Under the pieces are notes generated by a model, which searched no databases, had not been told where the DNA came from, and worked only from the letters and a program-made list of their open reading frames with translations. A DNA stretch of 64,000 nucleotides, taken from Methanoprimaticola sp047501175 (lineage in GTDB: Archaea > Thermoplasmatota > Thermoplasmata > Methanomassiliicoccales > Methanomethylophilaceae). Both the position numbers and the translations under genes were made by a program. This document shows, in pieces, positions 34,861-42,999 of the stretch (positions are counted from its first letter, which is position 1; every line of letters starts with the position of its first letter). The stretch spans positions 1 through 64,000 of the forward strand of contig NZ_JBEQWH010000009.1 of NCBI RefSeq assembly GCF_047501175.1, written 5' to 3'.

Positions 34861-35889
34861 TCACGGCACGTAGTATAGGGCGTCGTCGATGGTCACGACC
34901 TTGACGGTCTCCCCGATCTCCGCACCCTCCGGGACACGGAGGTCTACCGTCGAGTAGTTGGACGGGCTGAGGACCTGTATCTCGGAACCGGATGTACTGA
35001 CGACCGTCGCCTCCCTCAGGTCGGAGGACCTCTCGTAGAGCTTCACGTCGACCATGTCCGCACGGCGCACGGCGCGGTCCCTGAAGTCGCGCAGGTCCGT
35101 GAGCCTCCCGCCGTTGCCGTTCACGCGGGTGAGCTTGCAGTGCTTCCCCTGGAACACGACGACGTCCCCGACCTTGTAGTCCGGAAGACGTACCAGATAC
35201 GTGAGACGGTACATGTCCTGGCCGTCCGTGGTCTGCCCCACCAGCTTGGGGGACTCCTTGGTCTCGGCACAGAACGCCTCGGCGAGCTCCTTGGCCAGGG
35301 ACTTGCCCAGGGCTATGGACGACAGGTAGACGTCCACGCCTCCCGCCACGAGCTCCATCTTCGTTATGAACAGCTGTCTGTTGTTCGCGGCCTGCCTGGC
35401 GACGGAGTTCTCGGTCATGGCGAGGGTCGCCTCCTTCATCTCGTCGCTGAGCTTCCCCGAGGCGGTCCTTATCTGGAGTATCGCCTCGTAATAGCTGCCC
35501 AGCTGTCTGGAGCAGCGTCTGCAGACCGTGTTCTTTATCCTCACTATCGTGGAGGCCTCGCCCTCCGACGGGTAGCCCATCACGTCGCACTCCGCGTGGA
35601 CGCCGACCACGTACGTGCGGGGATCCTGCTCCTCCATCGTCGTGGACACGCCCACGACGTCAGCGCCCTTCACCGCCATGAGGGAATCCACGGCGGCATC
35701 CTGGATCGCTATGTCGGGATCCTTGCGGACCCACCTGCCCGCGATGTCGTACTCATGACAGTTGGTGCACACGTGGAGGTCCACGTGATGGGGCAGGTCG
35801 ATGAGCTTGCGCCCCGCGAGCCAGCAGTCGATGCAGAGCCCGTCTATCGACTCCTCACACTCCGCCCCGCACTTGACGCAGAAGTTCAC
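34861..35889 (-). CDS. nmd3: NMD3 homologue (60S/50S ribosome maturation factor)
   Basis: Archaeal counterpart of the eukaryotic ribosome export adaptor NMD3, 342 aa. It has the N-terminal treble of zinc motifs (CVKCGAECEES..CIDC, VCTNCHEYDIAGRW and CRRCSRQ), then the eIF5A/RPL-like beta-rich body (YKVGDVVVFQG). In archaea without a nucleus it presumably acts in large-subunit maturation. The start is GTG 35889, overlapping the DUF424 stop as GTGA. It belongs to the operon 79-aa gene, mcm, DUF424, nmd3. Confidence 0.92.
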   Translation of the reverse strand: MNFCVKCGAECEESIDGLCIDCWLAGRKLIDLPHHVDLHVCTNCHEYDIAGRWVRKDPDIAIQDAAVDSLMAVKGADVVGVSTTMEEQDPRTYVVGVHAECDVMGYPSEGEASTIVRIKNTVCRRCSRQLGSYYEAILQIRTASGKLSDEMKEATLAMTENSVARQAANNRQLFITKMELVAGGVDVYLSSIALGKSLAKELAEAFCAETKESPKLVGQTTDGQDMYRLTYLVRLPDYKVGDVVVFQGKHCKLTRVNGNGGRLTDLRDFRDRAVRRADMVDVKLYERSSDLREATVVSTSGSEIQVLSPSNYSTVDLRVPEGAEIGETVKVVTIDDALYYVP

Positions 35890-36182
35890 ATCAACACCGC
35901 CTGAGCATGCTTGATGCCCCCGATGTCCATGACGGAATCCGGGGACACGAAGCCCTCGCGTATGGCTATGGCCACGACCTCGTTGCCCGTCAGGTTGATG
36001 ATAGTGGCGATCTTCAGGCGCTCCACGAACGCCTCCTCCGGAAGCGATTCGCCGACATAGAAGTCCCTGTGGACGGTCATGCAGGCAGATCCCTCGCGGA
36101 AGGTCTGTCCGACGATGTCCTCGTCGCATGCGGCGACGATCCTCTCATCTCCGTGTGTATGGATCCTTACGTACATGTTCAT
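35886..36182 (-). CDS. DUF424 family protein
   Basis: Conserved archaeal protein of 98 aa recognised by YVRIHTHGDERIVAACDED, GQTFREG, and the closing EGFVSPDSVMDIGGIKHAQ. Function is unknown. In many archaea DUF424 genes lie beside translation factors and NMD3, as here, which hints at a ribosome or translation role. Start ATG 36182 overlaps the mcm stop (ATGA), and its own stop overlaps the nmd3 GTG; all three are translationally coupled. Confidence 0.86.
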   Translation of the reverse strand: MNMYVRIHTHGDERIVAACDEDIVGQTFREGSACMTVHRDFYVGESLPEEAFVERLKIATIINLTGNEVVAIAIREGFVSPDSVMDIGGIKHAQAVLM

Positions 36183-38275
36183 GCCAACTTGTAGATCCCT
36201 GCGGGACTCTTGTATATCTCTCCGGCATCGCTGAGCTGCTTCAGGGCACGGGTCACATCGGAATCCTCCAGGCCCTGACTGGCCCCGTGCTGCATGAGCT
36301 CGTCGGAGTTCAGACCGTCGATCCCGAACTCCCTGAATATGGAGCGCACCACATCAATCTTGTTGCGGTCCTTGGAACTTATCCCCGTGGCGATCTTGTC
36401 TATGTCGAAGCCGCCCTCGTCGTTGCCGGCGATCCTCCTCAGATAGTCCTCGACGAGGTCCACGGCGCGGTTCGCGTCCATGTCCGTCACGGTGGTGCTC
36501 AGCCTCATCTTCGCCGATGCCTCCGAAAGGCGAACGAACGCCTCCAGCTGCCTGGCGGTGATCGGCACCGAGTTCCCTCCGTTGCCCATGCTCCTTATCC
36601 TCAGGAAACTGGATTCGATGATCCGCTTGGCGTCATCGGTCATGATCGGCGTGATCCTCTTGGAATATGCGACGTACTTCCTCAGCATCTCCTGCTCGTA
36701 CACGGGACGGATGCTGTCGGTCATGTCCAGGACCTTCTTGGGGTCTATGCCGGGGACGACGTCCCCCTCGTGCATCATCCTGACCTGTCCGCGCTGATGG
36801 GCGTTGAGGATGTGCTCCGTGATGGCCGTGTCCTTCTTCTTGTCCGGCTTGTCCGTGAGGACGAATATCAGGTCGAAACGCGACATGAGCGCAGGTGGCA
36901 GCTCGATCTGGTCCGCGATCGACGACTCCTCCTCGAACCTCCCGTACTTGGGGTTCGCCGCCGCAAGCATGGAGCACCTGCACTGGAGGGTCGCCGTGAT
37001 GCCCGCCTTCGCGACGGAGATCCTCTGGGACTCCATCGCCTCGTGCAGGGACGACCTGTCCTGGTCGGTCATCTTGTCCAGCTCGTCGATGCAGGCCAGT
37101 CCCTTGTCCGCGAGGACGAGGGCACCAGCCTCGAGGGTCCATCTCCCGTCCCCGAAATCGTCCCTGACCGCAGCGGCGGTCAGACCTGCGGCGGAGGCGG
37201 ACTTCCCGGAGGCGTATATGCCGCGGGGCGCGAGGGCGCTCATGTACCTCAGAAGCTGCGACTTGGCCACTCCCGGGTCTCCGATGAGGAGGATGTGCAT
37301 GTCGCCCCTCATCACGGTCCCGTCGTCCATCTCCTTGTGACATCCTCCGAAGAGCTGCAGGGCGATGGCCTTCTTCACCGCATCCAGACCGTAGATCGAG
37401 GGGGATATCGAACGGACGATGTTCTCATACAGCATCGGGTCGCGCGACATCTCGAGGATCTTCCTCTCGTCCTCGTCCGTGATGGTGATCTCATCATACT
37501 CGTGCTGTTCGAACTCCACGGAGATCACATCGAGGTAGATCTCGAAGACCGTCGTCTTGTCCCTCTCGGTCTTCTCCGCCGAACGGAGTATCCCATTGAG
37601 CGTTATCCTGTTCCCCGCTGTGACCTCCCCGGCTATGTCGTCCTCGACGTATCCGGTGATCCTCTCGGGCTGGGCCCCGCCCCTGAGACCTTCCGGGCTC
37701 TCCTGGATCTCTATCTTCTGGGTGTCCTTGTACACGGAGGCCTTCTCGTCCAGGTTGAAACGTGTGGACTGCTTGTTGCACCCGCCTTCCGGGTTGTTGC
37801 ACATCATGGGCTCCTTGAGGAGCATCCCCGGCTGCTCGACCCATATCTCCGAGCCGCAACGGGCGCACCTGAACAGGGCGTAGGTCATCCTGGGCCTGAC
37901 GGTGGTGACCTTCCTGGCCAGACCCTCCACCGCGACCAGCTTGCGGAGGTGGTCCGCCCTGAGGTTGCGTATGTCCACCTTGGCATCCCTCGGAAGGTTG
38001 TATATCCTGACGTTGATGGTCTCGCCGGGACGGCTGATGCTGGGGACGAGTGACATGGCGGTCTTGCGGGCTATCTCGATGCAACGGTCCGGCTCCTCCA
38101 GGACGAACATCGCGAAATCGACGCTCACCATGTTTATGTCCGCATAGTCCACCCTCACGCTCTTCTTCTGAGGGAAGTTGTCCGCTATGCAGGAGATCAT
38201 TATGCGGTACTTGTCCTTGGAGAACACGTCGTTCCATGCGGCCTGGATGTCCTCATCCTGATAGTTGGATGTCAT
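36179..38275 (-). CDS. mcm: MCM replicative helicase
   Basis: Archaeal replicative DNA helicase, 698 aa. The N-terminal OB/zinc domain has CARC and a CNNPEGGC pair. The AAA+ core has Walker A GDPGVAKSQ, Walker B ACIDELDKM, sensor 1 AAANPKYGRF and the arginine finger SRFDLIF. A C-terminal winged helix ends the protein (ELMQHGASQGLEDSDVTRAL). The upstream in-frame extension is rejected because ATG 38275 overlaps the preceding stop (ATGA) and gives the natural N-terminus. mcm and orc1/cdc6 (52571) are about 15 kb apart in this window. Confidence 0.97.
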   Translation of the reverse strand: MTSNYQDEDIQAAWNDVFSKDKYRIMISCIADNFPQKKSVRVDYADINMVSVDFAMFVLEEPDRCIEIARKTAMSLVPSISRPGETINVRIYNLPRDAKVDIRNLRADHLRKLVAVEGLARKVTTVRPRMTYALFRCARCGSEIWVEQPGMLLKEPMMCNNPEGGCNKQSTRFNLDEKASVYKDTQKIEIQESPEGLRGGAQPERITGYVEDDIAGEVTAGNRITLNGILRSAEKTERDKTTVFEIYLDVISVEFEQHEYDEITITDEDERKILEMSRDPMLYENIVRSISPSIYGLDAVKKAIALQLFGGCHKEMDDGTVMRGDMHILLIGDPGVAKSQLLRYMSALAPRGIYASGKSASAAGLTAAAVRDDFGDGRWTLEAGALVLADKGLACIDELDKMTDQDRSSLHEAMESQRISVAKAGITATLQCRCSMLAAANPKYGRFEEESSIADQIELPPALMSRFDLIFVLTDKPDKKKDTAITEHILNAHQRGQVRMMHEGDVVPGIDPKKVLDMTDSIRPVYEQEMLRKYVAYSKRITPIMTDDAKRIIESSFLRIRSMGNGGNSVPITARQLEAFVRLSEASAKMRLSTTVTDMDANRAVDLVEDYLRRIAGNDEGGFDIDKIATGISSKDRNKIDVVRSIFREFGIDGLNSDELMQHGASQGLEDSDVTRALKQLSDAGEIYKSPAGIYKLA

Positions 38276-38511
38276 TGCTGCGCCTCCCCGGAGCGACACT
38301 CCTCGTCGACCCACCAGACCCACCCGCCGTGGTCCATCGAGATCCTCCCCTTGATGAGCCCCTGCTTCTTGTACTTCATGAACGTCTTGGCCAAATCGTC
38401 GGGACATCTGTATCCGAATGCCTGCTCCAGCCTGTCCGTGGCCTCCTTGGTGGTCACCGTATCGTCCCCCAAGGCCCCCCATATCATCCCGAGAAGGTCA
38501 TCTCCGCTCAT
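38272..38511 (-). CDS. Small acidic protein leading the mcm operon
   Basis: A 79-residue protein whose stop overlaps the mcm start. It reads MSGDDLLGMIWGALGDD, a DRLEQAFGY helix, LAKTFMKYKKQGLIKG and a tryptophan-rich end (GGWVWWVDEE), compatible with a small winged-helix fold. The TATA box tttatctta (38534-38543) is centred 27-28 bases before ATG 38511, so this is the leaderless first gene of the operon; the ATG at 38532 would lie upstream of the transcript. It may be an MCM accessory factor, but I do not recognise the family. Confidence 0.72.
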   Translation of the reverse strand: MSGDDLLGMIWGALGDDTVTTKEATDRLEQAFGYRCPDDLAKTFMKYKKQGLIKGRISMDHGGWVWWVDEECRSGEAQQ

Positions 38512-38727
38512 ACCTTCGAACCATGCCCACATCTAAGATAAAGGTATGTCTGTCGCTCATATGCCCGCCGTGATATCGCGACGATACCGGAAGACGGCCG
38601 GATCGCGGCCGTCCCGGATGCGGTCGCCGATCGCGCACCGCATGCTGAATGGATCCCATCGGATCCTGAATGAGAATCCGCACCCATTTTATAGATGCTA
38701 AGCGGTCGCCTGGACGAGGTTACTGTA

Positions 38728-38895
38728 ATGGCAGCCAAAGTTAACGAGTCTGAGTGTGTTGCGTGCGGCGCTTGCGTCGACGTCTGCCCCGAGGGAGCTA
38801 TCACCTGCGACGACATCGCAGTCATCGACGCTGGAAAATGCGTTGACTGCGGCGCTTGCGTCGACGAGTGCCCCTCCAGCGCCATCTCCTGCTGA
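38728..38895 (+). CDS. 2[4Fe-4S] ferredoxin
   Basis: Small clostridial-type electron carrier of 55 aa with two complete cluster motifs (CVACGACVDVCPE and CVDCGACVDECPS). It starts at ATG 38728 after GAGGT; a ttttatag box at 38687-38694 is well placed. Such ferredoxins carry low-potential electrons for methanogenic energy metabolism. Single-gene unit, followed by a GC-rich hairpin. Confidence 0.95.
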   Translation: MAAKVNESECVACGACVDVCPEGAITCDDIAVIDAGKCVDCGACVDECPSSAISC

Positions 38896-38907
38896 GATCC
38901 GCTGATT

Positions 38908-38928
38908 CCCGCTCGCATAACGGGCGGG
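38908..38928 (+). terminator. Hairpin after the ferredoxin gene
   Basis: CCCGCTCG/CGGGCGGG stem (one T-G pair) with loop cataa, then agaaacccatttttc. A terminator is likely; it also separates the convergent tsr3 gene. Confidence 0.6.
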
Positions 38929-38966
38929 AGAAACCCATTTTTCTTGACAACTTTGTAAAACGGACG

Positions 38967-39506
38967 TCAGTCCTGTCCCTCGTCGCCCGGACGATCGCCG
39001 ATTATGGAATCCAGATACTCCTGCTGGACGCGGACCACCCCTGTGCTGTCCTTCTCCCGGGAGTAGTCCTCCAGGAGGTTTCCGTTGAGTCTCATGAACT
39101 CCGGGGCCCAGTTGAACCTTCCCAGGAACGTCTCCGCCTGCTCCTTCTGACCCAGTATGTACAATGCCGCCATTACGGCCTCGGCACTGTTGAGCTCCAT
39201 CGGACGGCCCCAGTTTATCGGATTCGCGGCCAGGAGATATGGTAACGCCCTCTCCTCCACACGCTTCATGCGCGGGAACTTGTCGATGTTCGTCCAGGTG
39301 AGGTCCATCACGACGAGACCTTTCCTGGCGTGACCTATGTCCGCGGGGGACAGTGCCCGGTCGGAGAACGGCGAGAGGACCACGGAGCCCGAAGGTATGG
39401 CGCCCAGGGTCTTGGCCTCCTTGCCCAGACCGAACTTCAGCATCCGTTTGGCCGTGCACTTCTTCGGATCGCACTGGCACTCGTCGTAGACTATCACCGG
39501 GATCAT
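38967..39506 (-). CDS. tsr3: 16S rRNA aminocarboxypropyltransferase Tsr3 (DUF367)
   Basis: SPOUT-like enzyme that transfers the aminocarboxypropyl group of SAM to a pseudouridine of small-subunit rRNA. Family motifs include DECQCDPKKCTAKRM, LSPFSDRALSPAD, VVMDLTWTNI, RALPYLLAANPINWGRP and LNSAEAVMAALYILG. Length 179 aa is normal for archaeal Tsr3. Its start overlaps the stop of the degenerate phosphatase-like gene (ATGA), so the two are made together. Confidence 0.92.
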   Translation of the reverse strand: MIPVIVYDECQCDPKKCTAKRMLKFGLGKEAKTLGAIPSGSVVLSPFSDRALSPADIGHARKGLVVMDLTWTNIDKFPRMKRVEERALPYLLAANPINWGRPMELNSAEAVMAALYILGQKEQAETFLGRFNWAPEFMRLNGNLLEDYSREKDSTGVVRVQQEYLDSIIGDRPGDEGQD

Positions 39507-39985
39507 ACGACTACCAGGGACCTGAGGCTCTCGGGATCGGCCATGTTAGCCTCCACCCACGCCTTCACCTCATTCATGGAGGCGACGTACTCGTTGAAGA
39601 GCTCCAGGTCGTCGGTCGCGGTGTATTCCGAACGCTGCCTGACCTCTGCGAGGAACTGCCTGCCCTTCCAAGGGGTCTTCCCGGACCATTCCTCGAATGT
39701 GGGCCTGTCCATGTAGACGACGACGTCGTAGTCCTCGTCCTCCCTGAGGAAATCGCGGTCCTTGAAATCCTTGGAGATCTGCCGCCTGATGTCCTCCCCG
39801 CTGGCATACATCGAGGAAACCATCTCGCAATCGAGGATGTCCTTCTCCGGTCCGGCACTGTACAGCTCATACATGTCATCAAAGAGTTGCCTTGCGAAGT
39901 ACTCGGCGATCTGAGATGCGAAATCATTCTTCGCCTCGACGAAAAGGACGCGCATTTTCGGCTTGGATTCCTTCTTCTTGAACAT
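39503..39985 (-). CDS. Degenerate low-molecular-weight phosphatase/ArsC-like protein
   Basis: 160-aa protein with the fold signature of LMW protein tyrosine phosphatases and thioredoxin-type arsenate reductases: strand VLFVEAKNDFASQIAEYFAR, then ELYSAGPE, ISKDFKDRDF and DYDVVVYMDRP. In active enzymes the first loop is C-x5-R (FVCxxNxxRS). Here the cysteine is Glu and the arginine is Ala, so no phosphate-cysteine chemistry is expected. It is translationally coupled to tsr3, suggesting a non-catalytic role linked to rRNA modification. Start ATG 39985; ATG 39955 (MRVLFVE) is possible. Confidence 0.72.
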   Translation of the reverse strand: MFKKKESKPKMRVLFVEAKNDFASQIAEYFARQLFDDMYELYSAGPEKDILDCEMVSSMYASGEDIRRQISKDFKDRDFLREDEDYDVVVYMDRPTFEEWSGKTPWKGRQFLAEVRQRSEYTATDDLELFNEYVASMNEVKAWVEANMADPESLRSLVVV

Positions 39986-40077
39986 GCAGATCGACCCTGT
40001 CCATGCCTGTCACATTGATAAATGATTCTTCCCGGCCCCTACCGCAGACCGGACATATACGACCGAGGCGGCATAAG

Positions 40078-40085
40078 AGTTAAAG
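40078..40085 (+). promoter_or_regulatory. TATA-like box of the C/D box sRNA
   Basis: agttaaag centred about 26 bases before position 40108, exactly where the sRNA terminal stem begins. Confidence 0.5.
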
Positions 40086-40107
40086 GAACGCTCGCCCATG
40101 GACTGCA

Positions 40108-40170
40108 TGCCACGGTGATGATCGTTTTTTCGAGCTGAACGCTGATGATAGACGGGCGAGCTGAGTGGCA
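40108..40170 (+). ncRNA. C/D box guide sRNA
   Basis: Intergenic 63-nt element with every part of an archaeal C/D sRNA in order. Terminal stem TGCCAC (40108-40113) pairs with GTGGCA (40165-40170). C box GTGATGA is at 40115-40121, a 13-nt guide (TCGTTTTTTCGAG) follows, D' box CTGA at 40135-40138, C' core TGATGA at 40143-40148, a 12-nt guide (TAGACGGGCGAG), and D box CTGA at 40161-40164. Guide lengths match the 12-nt spacing rule of archaeal box C/D particles, which direct ribose 2'-O-methylation. The second guide can pair with the conserved 16S segment CGCCCGUC so that the fifth position upstream of D is C1402 (E. coli numbering); this pairing is from memory of rRNA and is only 8 bp. Confidence 0.82.
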
Positions 40171-40190
40171 TACCCCTCATTCCGGGGAGA

Positions 40191-40568
40191 TCACCAGGGC
40201 CTCTGACCGCTGTGAGATATCAAATACTCGTTGTACTCCTTGGTCGTGATGTACGCATCGTACATCCCATACACCCATAGAGCCAGAACGCCAATCGCCG
40301 TAACAATGACATACGGGAAGAGCACGGCGCACACGATGGCCCCTATCAGGATCCAGAGCCCTTTCGTGACCTTGCCCGCGTACATATGACCGAGGCCGGG
40401 AATCAACAGGGAGAGGATCAGCGCGAGCCCCTCCGACTTCTTGTTGAACATTATAGCGGTGTTCGGGTCGACATTGCCGCCGGAACCGAACCCGTTGGAG
40501 GAAAAGCCGCAGTCGGGACAGAACCTAGCACCTTCCGGCAATTCCTTTCCGCAATTGGGACAATACAT
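40191..40568 (-). CDS. Zinc-ribbon membrane protein
   Basis: 125-aa protein with an N-terminal double zinc knuckle (CPNCGKELPEGARFCPDCG), a glycine/serine linker, and two or three hydrophobic helices in the order LALILSLLIPGLGHMYAG, GLWILIGAIVCAVLF and VIVTAIGVLALWVYGMYDAY. The PGLGHMYAGK element resembles TM2-domain proteins. ATG 40568 follows GGGAGTAGAGG. Function unknown; this arrangement is common in methanogens. Confidence 0.82.
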   Translation of the reverse strand: MYCPNCGKELPEGARFCPDCGFSSNGFGSGGNVDPNTAIMFNKKSEGLALILSLLIPGLGHMYAGKVTKGLWILIGAIVCAVLFPYVIVTAIGVLALWVYGMYDAYITTKEYNEYLISHSGQRPW

Positions 40569-40668
40569 CCTCTACTCCCGATACCGTCTCACCGTGCCAC
40601 GTTTAAGGCTGTACCCACATCTTTCCAAACGGGAAAGAACCAAATATAGTAGCCCTGATGATTTTCGC

Positions 40669-41961
40669 ATGACCTCGCTTCAAGTGGCCCTAGATCTGAT
40701 GCAGCTGTCCAGAACCGTCCCTATCGCACACGAGGCAGTGGACGGGGGAGCGGACTGGATCGAGGCGGGCACACCGCTGATCAAGAGCGAAGGTGCGGAG
40801 GCGGTACGTGTCCTCCGCAAGGAATTCCCGGGCAGGATGATCATAGCCGACACCAAGACCATGGACACGGGATCGTTCGAGGTGGAGATAATGGCCAAGG
40901 CCGGTGCGAACATCGTCACCGTCCTCGGGCTCGCGGACGATGCCACCATCGAGGAGGCCGTCATGGCCGGAAGGAAGTACGGTGCGGAGATCATGGTCGA
41001 CATGATCAACGTCCCCGACAAGGTCGCACGCTCCAAGAGGGTCGAGGAGCTCGGAGTGGCATACATCTGCCTACACATGGGGATCGACAGCCAGATGAGG
41101 GGCGAGGAGCCCCCCATAGACATTCTCAGGAGGATCGTGTCCGAGGTCTCGATACCCGTCGCGGTCGCCGGAGGCATCACAGCCGAGAACGCGGGAGAGT
41201 ACGTCGAGGCAGGGGCATCGGACGTCATCGTCGGCGGAGCCATCCTGAAGACCGAGAACATCGCCGAGGCCGCCAGGAACATCAAGAAGGCCATGTCCGG
41301 CGCCAAGGTGGACACGGACCTCGCGAAGAAATACGGTGAGGAGGACCTGTTCGAAGCGTTCAACAGAGTCTCCACATGCAACATATCCGATGCGTTCCAC
41401 AAGCAGGGGGTCATGTTCGGGATCCTCCCCCAATCCCTCGCCCACAGACAGAAGATGGTGGGGAGGGCACTGACCGTTCAGACGACGAACGGGGACTGGG
41501 CGAAGCCCGTCGAGGCTGTAGACCGCGCCAAGGAAGGCGACGTCATTGTCGTCGATGTCGGCGGCGCGCCGGTCGCGGTCTGGGGGGAGCTTGCGTCCCA
41601 TTCCGCCATGGTCATGGGGGTCAAGGGGATCGTCATAGACGGAGCCGTCAGAGATATAGATGACATCAGGGACCTCGGGTTCCCCGCATTCTCCCGCACG
41701 GTGGCACCCTGCGCCGGAGAGCCCAAGGGATATGGAGGCATAGGCATCGAGATCACCGTGGGCGGGCAGAGGGTCCGCACCGGGGACTGGATCGTCGGCG
41801 ACGAGAACGGCATCGTGGTCATACCGAAGGAATCGGCCGTCGAGGTCGCCAACAGGGCCCTGGACGTTCATGAGAGGGAGAACAGGACCCGCGAGGAGAT
41901 CGAGAGGGGTTCCACACTCTCCAAGGTCAACGAGCTCGCCAAATGGGAGCCCGTACAGTGA
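40669..41961 (+). CDS. 3-hexulose-6-phosphate synthase fused to RraA-like domain
   Basis: Two-domain protein of 430 aa. Residues 1 to about 210 are HPS, a TIM barrel of the OMP-decarboxylase group that joins formaldehyde and ribulose-5-phosphate or runs in reverse; DTKTMDTG with the metal-binding D-x-K-x-x-D and VAGGITAENA are visible. Residues about 220-415 are an RraA-like domain (ISDAFHKQG, GGAPVAVWGELAS, GIVIDGAVRDIDDI). The fusion is known in methanogens, where HPS makes ribulose-5-phosphate and frees formaldehyde; RraA-like folds can be aldolases or decarboxylases. The TATA box aaatatag (40642-40649) lies about 24 bases before ATG 40669. A strong terminator follows. Confidence 0.9.
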   Translation: MTSLQVALDLMQLSRTVPIAHEAVDGGADWIEAGTPLIKSEGAEAVRVLRKEFPGRMIIADTKTMDTGSFEVEIMAKAGANIVTVLGLADDATIEEAVMAGRKYGAEIMVDMINVPDKVARSKRVEELGVAYICLHMGIDSQMRGEEPPIDILRRIVSEVSIPVAVAGGITAENAGEYVEAGASDVIVGGAILKTENIAEAARNIKKAMSGAKVDTDLAKKYGEEDLFEAFNRVSTCNISDAFHKQGVMFGILPQSLAHRQKMVGRALTVQTTNGDWAKPVEAVDRAKEGDVIVVDVGGAPVAVWGELASHSAMVMGVKGIVIDGAVRDIDDIRDLGFPAFSRTVAPCAGEPKGYGGIGIEITVGGQRVRTGDWIVGDENGIVVIPKESAVEVANRALDVHERENRTREEIERGSTLSKVNELAKWEPVQ

Positions 41962-41986
41962 ACCTCTGAGAGAACAATCATCTAAT

Positions 41987-42019
41987 GACCTCCCTCTCCG
42001 GCATCCGGAGAGGGAGGTC
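41987..42019 (+). terminator. Strong 15-bp terminator hairpin
   Basis: Perfect 15-bp stem GACCTCCCTCTCCGG / CCGGAGAGGGAGGTC with loop CAT, followed by gttttcc. It lies between the convergent HPS-RraA and htpX genes. Confidence 0.78.
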
Positions 42020-42048
42020 GTTTTCCATCGGACCTCTGAAGGAATGGT

Positions 42049-42945
42049 TCAGAGGTGCTTTATCCCGTTGATCTCCTCGTCAAGGGCCTTGAGCCTGGCG
42101 ATCCTGTCGGGGGTCGTGGGATGGGTCCTGAAGAGGTTGACGAGACCCCTGGCCTTCTTCATTCCGAAGGGCGAGGATATCCACACGCTCTCATAGGACG
42201 GGTTGTCGTAGTTGTTGGCCTTGGTCGTGCATCCGCTCTCGATCTTCGTGAGGGCGCTCGCCAGGGCCATGGGCTTCCCGGTTATCCTCGCCCCGGACTC
42301 GTCCGCGAGGTACTCCCTGTTCCTGGACACGCCCAGTTGGACGAGCATGGCCGCGATGGGCAGGGTTATGTCTGCGATCAGGGCTATCACGAGGGAAAGC
42401 CCGTTGTTCTCATCGTTGCTGAACATCGAGGACCAGACGGCCACCCTGGTGACGTAGGCCACGAGGGAGGCCATGGTGGACGCCACGGACATCACCAGGA
42501 TGTCCCTGTTCTTCACGTGGGACATCTCGTGTGCCATCACACCCTCGAGCTCATCGTCGGTCAGCAGGCTGAGCAGGGGCCTGGTCGCCACCACGGCGGC
42601 GTTCTTGGGATTCCTGCCCGTGGCGAAGGCGTTGGGCATGGGGACGTTGGATATCCCGACCTCGGGCATGGGAAGCCCCGCCTTCAGGGCTATGCCCTCG
42701 ACTATGCCGTACAGCCTCGGCTCCTGCTCGCGGGTGACGAGCTGGACCTTGTTGGCCCTGAGGGCCATGCCCTTGGAGAAGAAGTAGGCGTAGAAGTTGA
42801 ATGCTATCGAGATGACGAGCATCACCGCCATTCCGATCATCCAATTCTTGAAGAGATAGCCTACGAGCCCTCCGATGACCACGAGTATCAGGGTCATCGC
42901 TGCGAACATCGCCGCGGTTCTGAGACGCCAGTACATTTTAATCAC
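42049..42945 (-). CDS. htpX: HtpX-type membrane zinc protease (M48)
   Basis: Membrane-bound metalloprotease for quality control of membrane proteins, 298 aa. Two N-terminal transmembrane helices precede the active site VMAHEMSHVKNRD (HExxH), two more helices follow, and the third zinc ligand lies in NREYLADESGA. The closing THPTTPDRIARLKAL is typical of HtpX. The GTG at 42945 is 25-27 bases from a ttttatata box (42966-42974); the ATG at 42936 follows GGGGTGATT and is the alternative start. Confidence 0.93.
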   Translation of the reverse strand: MIKMYWRLRTAAMFAAMTLILVVIGGLVGYLFKNWMIGMAVMLVISIAFNFYAYFFSKGMALRANKVQLVTREQEPRLYGIVEGIALKAGLPMPEVGISNVPMPNAFATGRNPKNAAVVATRPLLSLLTDDELEGVMAHEMSHVKNRDILVMSVASTMASLVAYVTRVAVWSSMFSNDENNGLSLVIALIADITLPIAAMLVQLGVSRNREYLADESGARITGKPMALASALTKIESGCTTKANNYDNPSYESVWISSPFGMKKARGLVNLFRTHPTTPDRIARLKALDEEINGIKHL

Positions 42946-42999
42946 CCCTTCTTTATCTGAACTTCTATATAAAACTAATACAATGAACTTCGCTCCGGC

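Noticed and set aside
38533..38687. Possible second guide RNA between mcm operon and ferredoxin
   Set aside because: CTGA boxes and a GC-rich inverted repeat occur, but no TGATGA C box or correct spacing.
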